A DNA stretch of 64,000 bases. Source: Janthinobacterium sp. Marseille (GTDB lineage Bacteria; Pseudomonadota; Gammaproteobacteria; Burkholderiales; Burkholderiaceae_D). The notes below the pieces were generated by a model that was given only the letters and a program-made list of their open reading frames with translations, was not told where the DNA came from and did no database searches. The translations under genes and the position numbers were made by a program. This document shows positions 25,890-34,649 of this stretch, piece after piece (the first letter of the stretch is position 1; each line of letters opens with the position of its first letter). Location of the stretch: contig NC_009659.1 of NCBI RefSeq assembly GCF_000013625.1, positions 434,001 through 498,000 on the forward strand, written 5' to 3'.

Positions 25890-27130
25890 GGTTTGTTACC
25901 TGTAGAAGAATTGGCTAACAGTCGCTCGATTTCTATAGCGGCTACTTGCAGATCGAATTGGGCGGCGATAAGGTCATTGCGTGCGGTGCGCAATGCACGC
26001 TGTGCATCGAGGTAATCGATGATGCCGCGTTCACCATAACGGTAGGCAGCCTCTGCTACGCGCAGGGCGCTTTCAGCCTGGCGTACGATGCCGGACTCAA
26101 GTGCTTCGACTTGTGAGGCGGCAATCTGCGATTGCTGATAAGCGGAATCAAGCTGTTGGGTCAGTTCGAATTCACGTGCTTCCAGCAGGTAGCGTACGCG
26201 CATCGCACTGGCGCTGGCTTCATTGATCGGGCCACGATTCTGGTCCCACAAAGGAATGGTCATCACGACGCCGAATTGCGTGTCGCGCACTTCGGGATCG
26301 CGATTGGAAATTGCTTTCAAGGCGACCGAAGGCAGGCGCAGGGAGCGCTGGTAATCGACCGCGACTGATGCGCGTTGCAGTTCCAGCCGGTACTGTGCCA
26401 GTTCCGGACTATTACTCAGCATGGTCTGCCGCAGGGTATTCAGCGGTGCCATATGCGGGACGTTGCCCATGGAGCCGGCGATGGCAAAACTGGCTGGCAA
26501 AATGTCGCCCACGTGCTGACGCAAGGAGGACTTGGCCTGGTTCGCCCTGAGCAGGGAGCTGTGGCTATTCTTTTGCGCATTCAGCAGTTCGGTCGAGACC
26601 CGGATGGCTTCGTAGCGCGGCGCTTCGCCGACATCGACACGGACTTGTGCGCGGTCATATAACTGCTGGGTCAGTGCCAGGTCTTCCTGTGCTGCCTCGA
26701 ATTCAGCCTGGCGTCGCAGTGTTTCGTAGTAACCCAGTTTGACCTTCGCAACCAATTCGGCTGCATACACTTCTTGACCGGCGATTGTGGCGCTCACCGT
26801 TTTGCGTGCGACTTCCTGACGCAGGAAGCGTTGGCTGGGCAAATCCAGGCGCTGTGTAACGGATACCGTTTGTCCGTTACCGGTAGCGGCTCCAGGTACG
26901 CGTGCCGATACGCGACCACTGGTGTATTCGACTTCCGGGTTGGGGAAAGCACCGGCCGTGGTGACGCCGGCACGTGCCGCTTCGACGCCGGCGGCGGCGG
27001 CTTGCACCCCTTTGTTGCCCTGCAAGGCCAGGGATAATAATTGATCCAGTGTATAGGGCTGGGCGGCGATCGCGGGCGACCACATGCCAGCCAGCCACAC
27101 TGACGTAATAAGTAGTGTGATAGGTTTCAT
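25886..27130 (-). CDS. Heavy-metal efflux outer-membrane channel (CzcC/TolC family)
   Basis: 414 residues from the ATG at 27130 (MKPITLLITSVWLAGMW), giving a signal peptide cleaved near SPAIAA before QPYTLDQLLSLAL. The open frame above this start is arginine-rich and not family-like. It has two repeats of TolC type with long periplasmic helices, for example NKGVQAAAAGVEAARAGV, and ends in the VAAIEIERLL region. It forms the trimeric duct for the CzcBA pump. It overlaps czcB by four bases and lies 88 bp after the czcI-like gene. Confidence 0.92.
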   Translation of the reverse strand: MKPITLLITSVWLAGMWSPAIAAQPYTLDQLLSLALQGNKGVQAAAAGVEAARAGVTTAGAFPNPEVEYTSGRVSARVPGAATGNGQTVSVTQRLDLPSQRFLRQEVARKTVSATIAGQEVYAAELVAKVKLGYYETLRRQAEFEAAQEDLALTQQLYDRAQVRVDVGEAPRYEAIRVSTELLNAQKNSHSSLLRANQAKSSLRQHVGDILPASFAIAGSMGNVPHMAPLNTLRQTMLSNSPELAQYRLELQRASVAVDYQRSLRLPSVALKAISNRDPEVRDTQFGVVMTIPLWDQNRGPINEASASAMRVRYLLEAREFELTQQLDSAYQQSQIAASQVEALESGIVRQAESALRVAEAAYRYGERGIIDYLDAQRALRTARNDLIAAQFDLQVAAIEIERLLANSSTGNKP

Positions 27131-27218
27131 GATTTTAGTTAAAGCGAGTACATGCCGCAGACAAAACGCCGCACGACATGCGGACGGCCAAAGCAGCCGT
27201 CCCGGAAAGGTTAACTTG

Positions 27219-27743
27219 TCAGACCGCCAGGATCGGCGGGCGCTCGGCGCGGACGATAGGCACCGGGAGAGGAGGGTGTTGCTGGGCGACAAAAATCGTA
27301 TCACCCAGTGTCAGACAGGCTAAGGACAGCGGCAATGGAAGATCCGCTTCATACGGATCTGCAGTTTGCGCTGCCGAGTTGGAGTTGTGGCCAGGGGGAC
27401 GGCAAGACAGGTTGTCCGCCATGTCGCCCCAATCAGGTGCAAGCATTTGCGCCGCACTGCCAAACTCGCCCTCTACTTCGAACTCCCAGCGCGCCATTTC
27501 GCTTTCGATGGAAGGTTCTTCAATAAAGATGGATTGAGGCAGTTCCGGAATTTGCTTGCCGTGCGCCAGGGATTGCGCTTGCTCTGAACTGATTTTGTGC
27601 AGCGCACTACCAATTTGCGGTTTGGCGCTGGTGCTGGAATATGCTGAAGACGCCGATGCCTCGGTACGACAAGCGACCGAATTTGCCCACACCCACTGGA
27701 GTGGCAAAGATACCAAGAGCAAAAGCACATAAATATGACGCAT
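27219..27743 (-). CDS. CzcI-like small periplasmic protein of the metal-efflux operon
   Basis: About 174 residues from the ATG at 27743; other ATGs at 27752 and 27791 are in frame and none has a strong ribosome site. It has a signal peptide (RHIYVLLLLVSLPLQWVWA) and then a low-complexity acidic/serine region. The tail, VPIVRAERPPILAV, resembles the proline-arginine ending of CzcI proteins, small exported factors that precede czcC in such operons and influence induction. It has four or more cysteines and several histidines, which could bind metal. At about 174 residues it is longer than the CzcI I know. Assignment rests on position and the N- and C-terminal pattern. Confidence 0.6.
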   Translation of the reverse strand: MRHIYVLLLLVSLPLQWVWANSVACRTEASASSAYSSTSAKPQIGSALHKISSEQAQSLAHGKQIPELPQSIFIEEPSIESEMARWEFEVEGEFGSAAQMLAPDWGDMADNLSCRPPGHNSNSAAQTADPYEADLPLPLSLACLTLGDTIFVAQQHPPLPVPIVRAERPPILAV

Positions 27744-27938
27744 TTGCAGCATTTTAAGGAGAGAACGCACTTTTTGCAATTCGACTCGCATTTTGGGGAT
27801 CGCCGCCTATGAGAATGACGATATCAACAATGCAAATTGTATGCCCGCAGGAAATCCGGATACTGTATTTGTTTCTTAATTGATAATGTGGATATGTGCT
27901 TCTGACGCCGATTTATGCCTGTTAAGTGCGACCAGGAA

Positions 27939-29078
27939 TCAGGGACGGCGGCCGAACATCATTTGTTCCGCCAGGAACTTCTTGGCCGGCCGGATTGCAT
28001 CTACCAGGCCCAAAGCTACGCCCAGCAAGCCTTGCGACACGATACCGCGCGCATTGTCGGCGAAAATACGCGCCATGATATCGGTCAGGTGGATGGTCGC
28101 ATTGCGATCCGTGCGCCGTTTTTCAGCGAACTTGCTTAATGCTTCCGGCAGTGCATGCGTGCCCAGCAATTGGGCTAGTACTGCGGCATCGCGCAGACCC
28201 AAATTAAGCCCTTGTCCGGCGACTGGATGCAAGGTTTGCGCGGCATTGCCGATGGCAATCAGCAGTTCAGATTTTTCTGGTTTTGCATTCAGGCCGAGCG
28301 GAAAGGCATTGCGCTTGCTGCAAGCCGTGAAATTTCCCAGGCGGGTGCCAAAGGCCTGTCCCAGTTCTCGCAGGAAGGCCGCTTCCGGCAAAGCCAGCAG
28401 GTAATCCGCGGTTTTCGGACGCATACACCATACCAGCGCATAACCGTCTTCCTGCGGCAGCAGTGCCAGCGGACCTTCGCTGGTAAAACGTTCAAAGGCG
28501 CGATGCGGTATCGCGGCATTGGCGCTGACGTGTGCAACGATCGCAGTTTGTTCGTAGTCGCGATGCAGGGTCTTTTTGCTTTGTTCGTTATAGATGCCGC
28601 CTTCGGCCTGCACTACGAGCTGCGCGGACAGCGGTGCACGGTCGGCGAAATTCAGGATCACCATGCCATTGTCTTCGACGATGCTGCTGACTGTTTGCGG
28701 ACGGATCATGTTGACGCAGGTTGCAGCGACCTGCGCATGCAAGGCCGAGACGATTGCGCCGTAACGCGTGACATGACCGAGCGCAGGCAGATCGTATTCC
28801 GCCTTGTCTATCAGGGTGCGGCCAAAATGCCCGCGGCGCGAGACATGGATCTGATGGATGGCGGTGGCGGCAATCGGCCACGCACCTATGCGTTCCAGCA
28901 ATTGCTGGCTGCCATAGGACAATGCAATCGAACGTGGGTCTTGCGCGCTTTGTTCTATGGTTTTTGCATCTATCAATGCGATGCGTTCGGCTTGCCTGCC
29001 ATGTTGGACCAGCAACGCTGCGAGCGCCAGCCCTACCGGACCAGCGCCACATATGGCAATGTCGAAATCAGTCTGCAT
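27939..29078 (-). CDS. FAD-dependent hydroxylase of ubiquinone synthesis (UbiH/UbiF/VisC family)
   Basis: 379-residue flavoprotein monooxygenase that hydroxylates the ubiquinone ring precursor. The FAD motif GAGPVGLALAALL lies at residues 11-23, DPRSIALSYGS near 47, and the C-terminal GNAAQTLHPVAGQGLNLGLRDA typical of the family is present. No transmembrane helix is evident. Which ring position it modifies cannot be decided from sequence alone; UbiH is likely by length. It follows pepP by 10 bp, an arrangement shared with the enterobacterial pepP-ubiH operon. Confidence 0.88.
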   Translation of the reverse strand: MQTDFDIAICGAGPVGLALAALLVQHGRQAERIALIDAKTIEQSAQDPRSIALSYGSQQLLERIGAWPIAATAIHQIHVSRRGHFGRTLIDKAEYDLPALGHVTRYGAIVSALHAQVAATCVNMIRPQTVSSIVEDNGMVILNFADRAPLSAQLVVQAEGGIYNEQSKKTLHRDYEQTAIVAHVSANAAIPHRAFERFTSEGPLALLPQEDGYALVWCMRPKTADYLLALPEAAFLRELGQAFGTRLGNFTACSKRNAFPLGLNAKPEKSELLIAIGNAAQTLHPVAGQGLNLGLRDAAVLAQLLGTHALPEALSKFAEKRRTDRNATIHLTDIMARIFADNARGIVSQGLLGVALGLVDAIRPAKKFLAEQMMFGRRP

Positions 29079-29088
29079 GGCGATCGAA

Positions 29089-30420
29089 TCAGTGCTTCAT
29101 CAAGGCTTCAATATCGGCCACGGTTTTCGGTGCAGCTGCACTCAGGACGTGTGAGCCAGTTGCAGTGACCAGCGCATCGTCTTCTATGCGTATGCCTATA
29201 TTCCAGTATTTTTCCGGCACACCTTCGGCCGGACGCACATAGATGCCCGGTTCAACCGTCAGTACCATGCCCTCCTGCAAGGTGCGCCATGGCTTGTCCG
29301 CACCCGGAGCGGCGGCATCGCGGTACTCGCCGACGTCATGTACATCCATGCCCAGCCAGTGGCCGGTTCTATGCATATAGAACTGGCTATAAGCGCGATT
29401 TGCGATCACATCATCGAGCGAACCGACCTTGTTGCGATCGAGCAGGCCGGTGTCCAGCATGCCTTGCGCCAGCACTTTGACTGCAGCATCGTGGCCATCC
29501 ATGAAGCGTTTGCCCGGACGTGTTTCTGCAAACGCGGCGTCTTGCGATGCGAGCACGATTTCATACAGTTCTTTTTGCGGCCCGCTGAATTTCCCGTTGG
29601 CGGGGAAAGTGCGTGTGATATCCGAAGCGTAGCTATCAAGTTCGCACCCGGCATCGATCAGCACCAGGTCGCCATCCTTAAGTTCAGCATCGCTGGCGCG
29701 ATAGTGCAGCACGCAGGCATTGGCGCCGGTGGCGACGATGGAGCCGTAAGCCGGAAACTGCGAACCGTTGTTGCGGAACTCGTGCAGGATTTCTGCTTCC
29801 AGATGATATTCACGCAAGCCCGGACGCGAAATACGCATTGCTCGGCGATGCGCGGCTGCGGCGATATCCGCTGAACGTTGCATGATGGCGATTTCATTTG
29901 CATCCTTGATCAGGCGCATTTCATCCAGCAACACGTGTATATCGTAGGCGGCGTTCGGCGGCGTGACGCCGGCACGTGCCTGGGCGCGCACACTTTGCAA
30001 CCAGCCTTGAACCTGTGTATCGAGTTTGCTGTCGCTGCCGAGTGCGTAGAACAAGGCGGGCGCATTCGCCATCAGCTTGGGTAGTTCGGTATCCAGCGCT
30101 TCTATCGGATAGGCAGCATCGAAACCGAAGGTGCTGCGTGCGACATCGGGGCCATAACGAAAGCCATCCCAGATTTCACGTTCCATATTTTTTTCGCGGC
30201 AGAACAGGATCGCCTGATTCTTCGCACCGGCGACCAGCACAATGACGGCTTCCGGTTCAGTGAAACCGGACAAATAATAGAAGTAGCTATCGTGTCGATA
30301 CGGATAGTCTGCATCGCGATTGCGCATGACTTCGGGCGCGGTCGGGATGATGGCAATGCCGCCGCCCTTGGCCTGCATTTGCGCAATCAGTGACGCGCGT
30401 CTATCGCTATAGGGTTTCAT
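29089..30420 (-). CDS. pepP: Xaa-Pro aminopeptidase
   Basis: 443-residue M24B metallopeptidase removing an N-terminal residue before proline. It has the N-terminal AMP_N domain (residues 1-130, with RRASLIAQMQ and PYRHDSYFYYLSGF) and the pita-bread catalytic domain. Metal ligands are seen as aspartates in LVLIDAGCELDSYASDITRTFP, a histidine in HRTGHWLGMDVHDVGEY, and glutamates in LTVEPGIYV and GIRIEDDALVT. The start overlaps the murU stop as ATGA, so the two are co-translated. Confidence 0.94.
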   Translation of the reverse strand: MKPYSDRRASLIAQMQAKGGGIAIIPTAPEVMRNRDADYPYRHDSYFYYLSGFTEPEAVIVLVAGAKNQAILFCREKNMEREIWDGFRYGPDVARSTFGFDAAYPIEALDTELPKLMANAPALFYALGSDSKLDTQVQGWLQSVRAQARAGVTPPNAAYDIHVLLDEMRLIKDANEIAIMQRSADIAAAAHRRAMRISRPGLREYHLEAEILHEFRNNGSQFPAYGSIVATGANACVLHYRASDAELKDGDLVLIDAGCELDSYASDITRTFPANGKFSGPQKELYEIVLASQDAAFAETRPGKRFMDGHDAAVKVLAQGMLDTGLLDRNKVGSLDDVIANRAYSQFYMHRTGHWLGMDVHDVGEYRDAAAPGADKPWRTLQEGMVLTVEPGIYVRPAEGVPEKYWNIGIRIEDDALVTATGSHVLSAAAPKTVADIEALMKH

Positions 30421-31133
30421 TTGTAATGTCCTGTCAAAGGTGCATTCAGTTCTGCCAGTCGTTCCACCGTACCTACGTCAGTCCAGTCACCATGATACAG
30501 CTCGCCCCCAAGCTGGCCGCGCGCTGCGTACTCGCGCAGCAGGGTGACCAACTTGGCTGATTCACCGGCGGCAATCGCATCGAACATCGACGGGCGATAT
30601 ACGCCTATGCCGGAAAAAGTCAGTTTCGGCTCGCCTTCATTGGCAACGGAAAAACTGTGTAAGGCAAAATCACCTTGTGGGTGATGCGCAGGATTTTTTA
30701 CCAGGTACAGCCACGCGACATCGCGCTGGTCGACCGGATAGGGATTGCCCCAGACATCAGCGTCTTCCAGTACGTTTTTGACTTGCTCAAAATTAAAGTG
30801 GGGGCAGTAGATGTCGGCTGCAAGGGCGAGGAAAGGTTCGTCGCCGAGCAGGTGGCGTGCTTTGGCAACGCCGCCGGCGGTTTCCAGCGCAGTGCCTTCC
30901 GCCGAGTAGCTGATGCGGGCACCGAATTGTGTGCCATCACCGAGCGTCTCTTCTATCAAATTGCCCAGATGTGCGTGATTGATCACGATATCGGTGATGC
31001 CGGCACGCACCAGGTTCAGGATATGCCAGACGATCAAAGGACGTCCACGCACCGTGAGCAGGGGTTTGGGACAGGTATCTGTGAGCGGGCGCATTCTTTC
31101 GCCACGCCCTGCTGCGAATATCATCGCTTTCAT
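30417..31133 (-). CDS. murU: N-acetylmuramate 1-phosphate uridylyltransferase
   Basis: 238-residue nucleotidyltransferase that forms UDP-MurNAc from MurNAc 1-phosphate in the cell-wall recycling bypass. The signature MKAMIFAAGRGERMRPLT is followed by PKPLLTVRGRPLI. The pair with the AmgK-like kinase gene 99 bp upstream is the known anhMurNAc salvage arrangement, which bypasses de novo MurA and so affects fosfomycin sensitivity. The sequence alone would also fit other sugar nucleotidyltransferases; the neighbour decides the call. Confidence 0.88.
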   Translation of the reverse strand: MKAMIFAAGRGERMRPLTDTCPKPLLTVRGRPLIVWHILNLVRAGITDIVINHAHLGNLIEETLGDGTQFGARISYSAEGTALETAGGVAKARHLLGDEPFLALAADIYCPHFNFEQVKNVLEDADVWGNPYPVDQRDVAWLYLVKNPAHHPQGDFALHSFSVANEGEPKLTFSGIGVYRPSMFDAIAAGESAKLVTLLREYAARGQLGGELYHGDWTDVGTVERLAELNAPLTGHYK

Positions 31134-31232
31134 GGTGTTCGCATTTCGCTAATAGGTCTTGGATGCGGCCTGTAACGCCAGTGACTGGCGACAGGCCGTA
31201 CAGTACGGGTTGCTGATATTGTTAACAGCTGT

Positions 31233-32270
31233 TTAAAAGGTATAACCGACTTGCGGTGCTTTGTCTTCCAGCTCGTCCAGCAGCTTCACCAGTGGCGCCA
31301 GTTCTTTGTAACGATAGGCGACTTTGCGCGTGTATTCCATCACCAGCGGCAGGTCTTTCAGGTAGGCATCCTTGCCGTCGCGATGGTACAGGCGGGCGAA
31401 GATACCGAGAATTTTCAGGTGGCGCTGCAAGCCCATGAATTCGAAATCGCGATAGAAGGCGTCGATATCAGGATTAACCGGCAAGCCGGCGCGTTTTGCA
31501 CGTTCCCAGTAACGGATGGCCCAGTCCAGCACGATTTCCTCATCCCATTGGATGTAGGCGTCGCGCAGCAGGGAGGCTAGGTCATAGGTAATCGGGCCAA
31601 ACACCGCGTCCTGGAAATCCAGTATGCCGGGATTGCCCTGTGTCAGGACCATCAGGTTGCGCGAATGGTAGTCACGATGCACATAGACTTGCGCCTGTGC
31701 CAGGTTATTCGCCAACAGCAGTTCGAAGACCTGGTTCAGCGCGGCGGTTTGCTTCTCGGTCATGGTCAGGCCGAGATGCTTGCCTACATACCATTCCGGG
31801 AACAGCATTAATTCGCGCAGCAGCAGGGTACGGTCATACTCGGGTAAAACGGCTGGCTTACTATGGATTTGCAGGTGTACCAGCGCATCGATGGCATCGA
31901 TATATAACTTATGCGCATTGTCGGGATTTAACAATTGCAGGTAGGTGGTGGAGCCGAGATCGCTCAACAGCAGGAAGCCCTGCTCAATATCCTGTGCCAG
32001 AATGGCCGGCACCGACACGCCGGTTTCGCCGAAAACCCCGGCAACATGGATAAAAGGCCGCACATCTTCCTGGGGCGGCGGGGCGTCCATGACAATAAAA
32101 GTCGCGCCATCCGCACCGTCTATACGGAAATAGCGGCGAAAACTTGCATCAGAGGAAGCCGGGCGCAGTGTATCCAGTTTGAGAGCGGGGGCTGGTAAGG
32201 AGGCGAGCCATTTGTTCAGTTCCGGCAGACGCAGGTCGTCAGCGGAAGCAGGTGTTGTATATAAAGACAT
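31233..32270 (-). CDS. amgK: N-acetylmuramate/N-acetylglucosamine anomeric kinase
   Basis: 345-residue aminoglycoside-phosphotransferase-fold kinase. The catalytic loop reads VYVHRDYHSRNLMV, and the metal-binding DFQDAVFGP follows. AmgK phosphorylates recycled MurNAc at C1 and feeds MurU. The gene is upstream of murU in the same direction and divergent from lptD, sharing a 101-bp promoter region (32271-32371). Choline kinase-like activity is an alternative for the fold, but the murU linkage makes the recycling role much more likely. Confidence 0.88.
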   Translation of the reverse strand: MSLYTTPASADDLRLPELNKWLASLPAPALKLDTLRPASSDASFRRYFRIDGADGATFIVMDAPPPQEDVRPFIHVAGVFGETGVSVPAILAQDIEQGFLLLSDLGSTTYLQLLNPDNAHKLYIDAIDALVHLQIHSKPAVLPEYDRTLLLRELMLFPEWYVGKHLGLTMTEKQTAALNQVFELLLANNLAQAQVYVHRDYHSRNLMVLTQGNPGILDFQDAVFGPITYDLASLLRDAYIQWDEEIVLDWAIRYWERAKRAGLPVNPDIDAFYRDFEFMGLQRHLKILGIFARLYHRDGKDAYLKDLPLVMEYTRKVAYRYKELAPLVKLLDELEDKAPQVGYTF

Positions 32271-32371
32271 GAAGCAAGCCTAGGTAATCCGGTTGATGGG
32301 CGGTGAGTTCCCATATAATAAGGGATTAAATTCGAAAAATCGCCAGCGATGGTACTCAAAACTATATTTTC

Positions 32372-34627
32372 ATGACCTGGCCTTTCCCATTTCGCCGTCC
32401 TCAGCGTTTGTTCTCAACCGTGATCGCAGTGATAACGACGGCTTCCGTGCCGTCTTTTGCTGCGGCCCAAACCAACGATAAGCCAGCCAAAGCTGGAGAC
32501 CGTGCGGAGGAAACGCGGATCAGTTCGGAGCAGATGACCGGACGTCCGGATCGGGAATTGGTACTTGAGCGTGATGTCGAAATTATCCGTGGTGAAACTA
32601 CGGTCAATTCCGACCACGCTACCTACTGGGCAGCGGATGATGAAGTTGAGTTAAGCGGCAATATCCGGATGAAGCGTTTTGGTGACCGTTATACCGGTGA
32701 CAAGATGCGCCTGAAGATGGATTCCAGCGTTGGTTATGTCACGAATCCTACCTACCATATGCTGGAAAGCAATGGTCAGGGCAAGGCTGAACGGATTGAT
32801 TTCGAATCGGAAGACCGGGCATTGATTACGGACGGGACTTATAGCACTTGCGAAGGTCCGAATCCTGACTGGTATTTGAAGGCGAATACTTTGCGGCTGG
32901 ATACCGGGCGTGAAGTCGGCAATGCGGAAGCGCCGATTATTTACTTCATGGGTGTGCCTATCATCGGTGCGCCATCGATGTCCTTCCCATTGTCCGGCGC
33001 GCGCAAATCAGGTTTCCTGGCGCCTACCCAGGGTACAACGAGCACCGGTGGTCTGGAAGTCTCTGTGCCTTACTATTTCAATATCGCGCCGAATCGCGAT
33101 TTGACATTGACGCCAAGGTATATCGCACGTCGCGGCATGATGCTGGGTGCAGATGCGCGTTATATGGACAGCAACTATGCGGGTGAGACCAAGGCGGAGT
33201 TCCTGCCTAACGATACGCAGACCAAGACTAATCGCTGGTCGATCGCATCGATACATGCGCAGAGGTTCAATCCACAGACGATCCTGAACTGGAATATCAA
33301 TGCGGCGTCGGATGACAATTACCCCAGCGATTTTTCGCGGAATTTGTCTATCAGTACGCAACGTTTATTGCTGCGCGATCTGAACGTCACTCATGTCGGC
33401 AGCTTCTGGACTGCTACTGCGCGCGCATCGAATTATCAAGTGTTGCAAGATCCGGCAGCGCCGATTACCCGTCCGTATGACCGCTTGCCGCAATTTACGC
33501 TGGCTGCCGCGCGGCAAGATGTGAATGGTTTCGATTGGACCGCGAATCTGGAGGCGACGCGTTTCTGGCATCCGGATTTGGTACGTGGCGAACGCTATGT
33601 GGTGAATCCAAGTATCTCTTACCCGATAGTACGCCCGAGCTATTTCATTACACCAAAGGTCTCGCTGAATGCCGCCACTTATAGCGTGCAGGATCCGAGC
33701 ACCAATATCAATTCAAAATATAATCGCGCCTTGCCAACCTTTTCGCTGGATAGTGGATTGGTGTTTGAGCGCGATGCCAATTTCTTTGGCTCGGCAATGA
33801 CGCAAACACTGGAACCGCGTTTGTTCTACGTTAAAACGCCTTACCGTGATCAAAGCCAGTTTCCTGTATTCGACAGCGCTATAGCCGATTTGAGTTTTGC
33901 GCAGATTTTCAGTGAAAACCGTTTTATCGGCAATGACAGAATCAGTGATTCGAACCAGTTGACCGCGGCGATGGTCTCACGTTACATCGAGGAAAGCGGG
34001 ACTGAACGTTTACGCGTGGCGTTGGCTCAAAGGACATATTTTACTGAGCAACTTGTCACCCTGGGTACGCCAGTGACCGGGAAAAGCAAGCCGGATTGGC
34101 TGGCGTCCGGCAGCTTGCAAATTTCCAATGCGTTAAGGACTGAAGGCAATGTGCAATACAGTACGAACCAAAGTTCTATTGTGCGTGGTAATGCAGGCGT
34201 GAGCTGGCGGCCTGAGCCGAAAAAAGTGTTGAACCTGACCTATCGTGTCGACGTACCGAATGCCTTGCGTCAGGTGGACGTATCGGGGCAATGGCCGATT
34301 GCCGATCGCTGGTATGGCGTGGGCCGTTTGAATTATTCCTTGCCTAACGATTATGCTAACCGTCCTGGTTTCGCTCCGTTGACTGCACCGCCAGCGCGTG
34401 GTTTGTCCGAGGGTTTGCTGGGTCTCGAATACAAAGCTGATTGCTGGATTTTCCGTGTGGTTGCGCAACGTATCCCGACTGCTACAGGTCGCTCGACGTC
34501 GACCCTCTTTTTCCAGCTTGAGTTAAGCGGTTTGACCAAGTTGGGTTCCGATCCAATGGAAGCTTTGCGTACCAGCATTCCTGGTTATCAGGTATTGGGA
34601 GCTAGTCCCAACCGTAGCAGTTATTAA
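32372..34627 (+). CDS. lptD: LPS-assembly protein LptD
   Basis: 751-residue outer-membrane protein inserting lipopolysaccharide into the outer leaflet with LptE. It has a signal peptide of about 30 residues (cleavage near SFAAA), then an OstA-type periplasmic jellyroll (about 50-200, with the repeated AERIDFESEDRALITDGTYSTCEGPNPDWYL pattern in parts). The C-terminal beta-barrel domain ends with FQLELSGLTKLGSDP. Cysteines are few: one in the CEGPNPDW segment and one in YKADCWIF, fitting a minimal disulfide pair. The next gene, surA, encodes its chaperone, in the usual order. Confidence 0.94.
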   Translation: MTWPFPFRRPQRLFSTVIAVITTASVPSFAAAQTNDKPAKAGDRAEETRISSEQMTGRPDRELVLERDVEIIRGETTVNSDHATYWAADDEVELSGNIRMKRFGDRYTGDKMRLKMDSSVGYVTNPTYHMLESNGQGKAERIDFESEDRALITDGTYSTCEGPNPDWYLKANTLRLDTGREVGNAEAPIIYFMGVPIIGAPSMSFPLSGARKSGFLAPTQGTTSTGGLEVSVPYYFNIAPNRDLTLTPRYIARRGMMLGADARYMDSNYAGETKAEFLPNDTQTKTNRWSIASIHAQRFNPQTILNWNINAASDDNYPSDFSRNLSISTQRLLLRDLNVTHVGSFWTATARASNYQVLQDPAAPITRPYDRLPQFTLAAARQDVNGFDWTANLEATRFWHPDLVRGERYVVNPSISYPIVRPSYFITPKVSLNAATYSVQDPSTNINSKYNRALPTFSLDSGLVFERDANFFGSAMTQTLEPRLFYVKTPYRDQSQFPVFDSAIADLSFAQIFSENRFIGNDRISDSNQLTAAMVSRYIEESGTERLRVALAQRTYFTEQLVTLGTPVTGKSKPDWLASGSLQISNALRTEGNVQYSTNQSSIVRGNAGVSWRPEPKKVLNLTYRVDVPNALRQVDVSGQWPIADRWYGVGRLNYSLPNDYANRPGFAPLTAPPARGLSEGLLGLEYKADCWIFRVVAQRIPTATGRSTSTLFFQLELSGLTKLGSDPMEALRTSIPGYQVLGASPNRSSY

Positions 34628-34649
34628 GAAGCGAACACTAAGTTAAATC

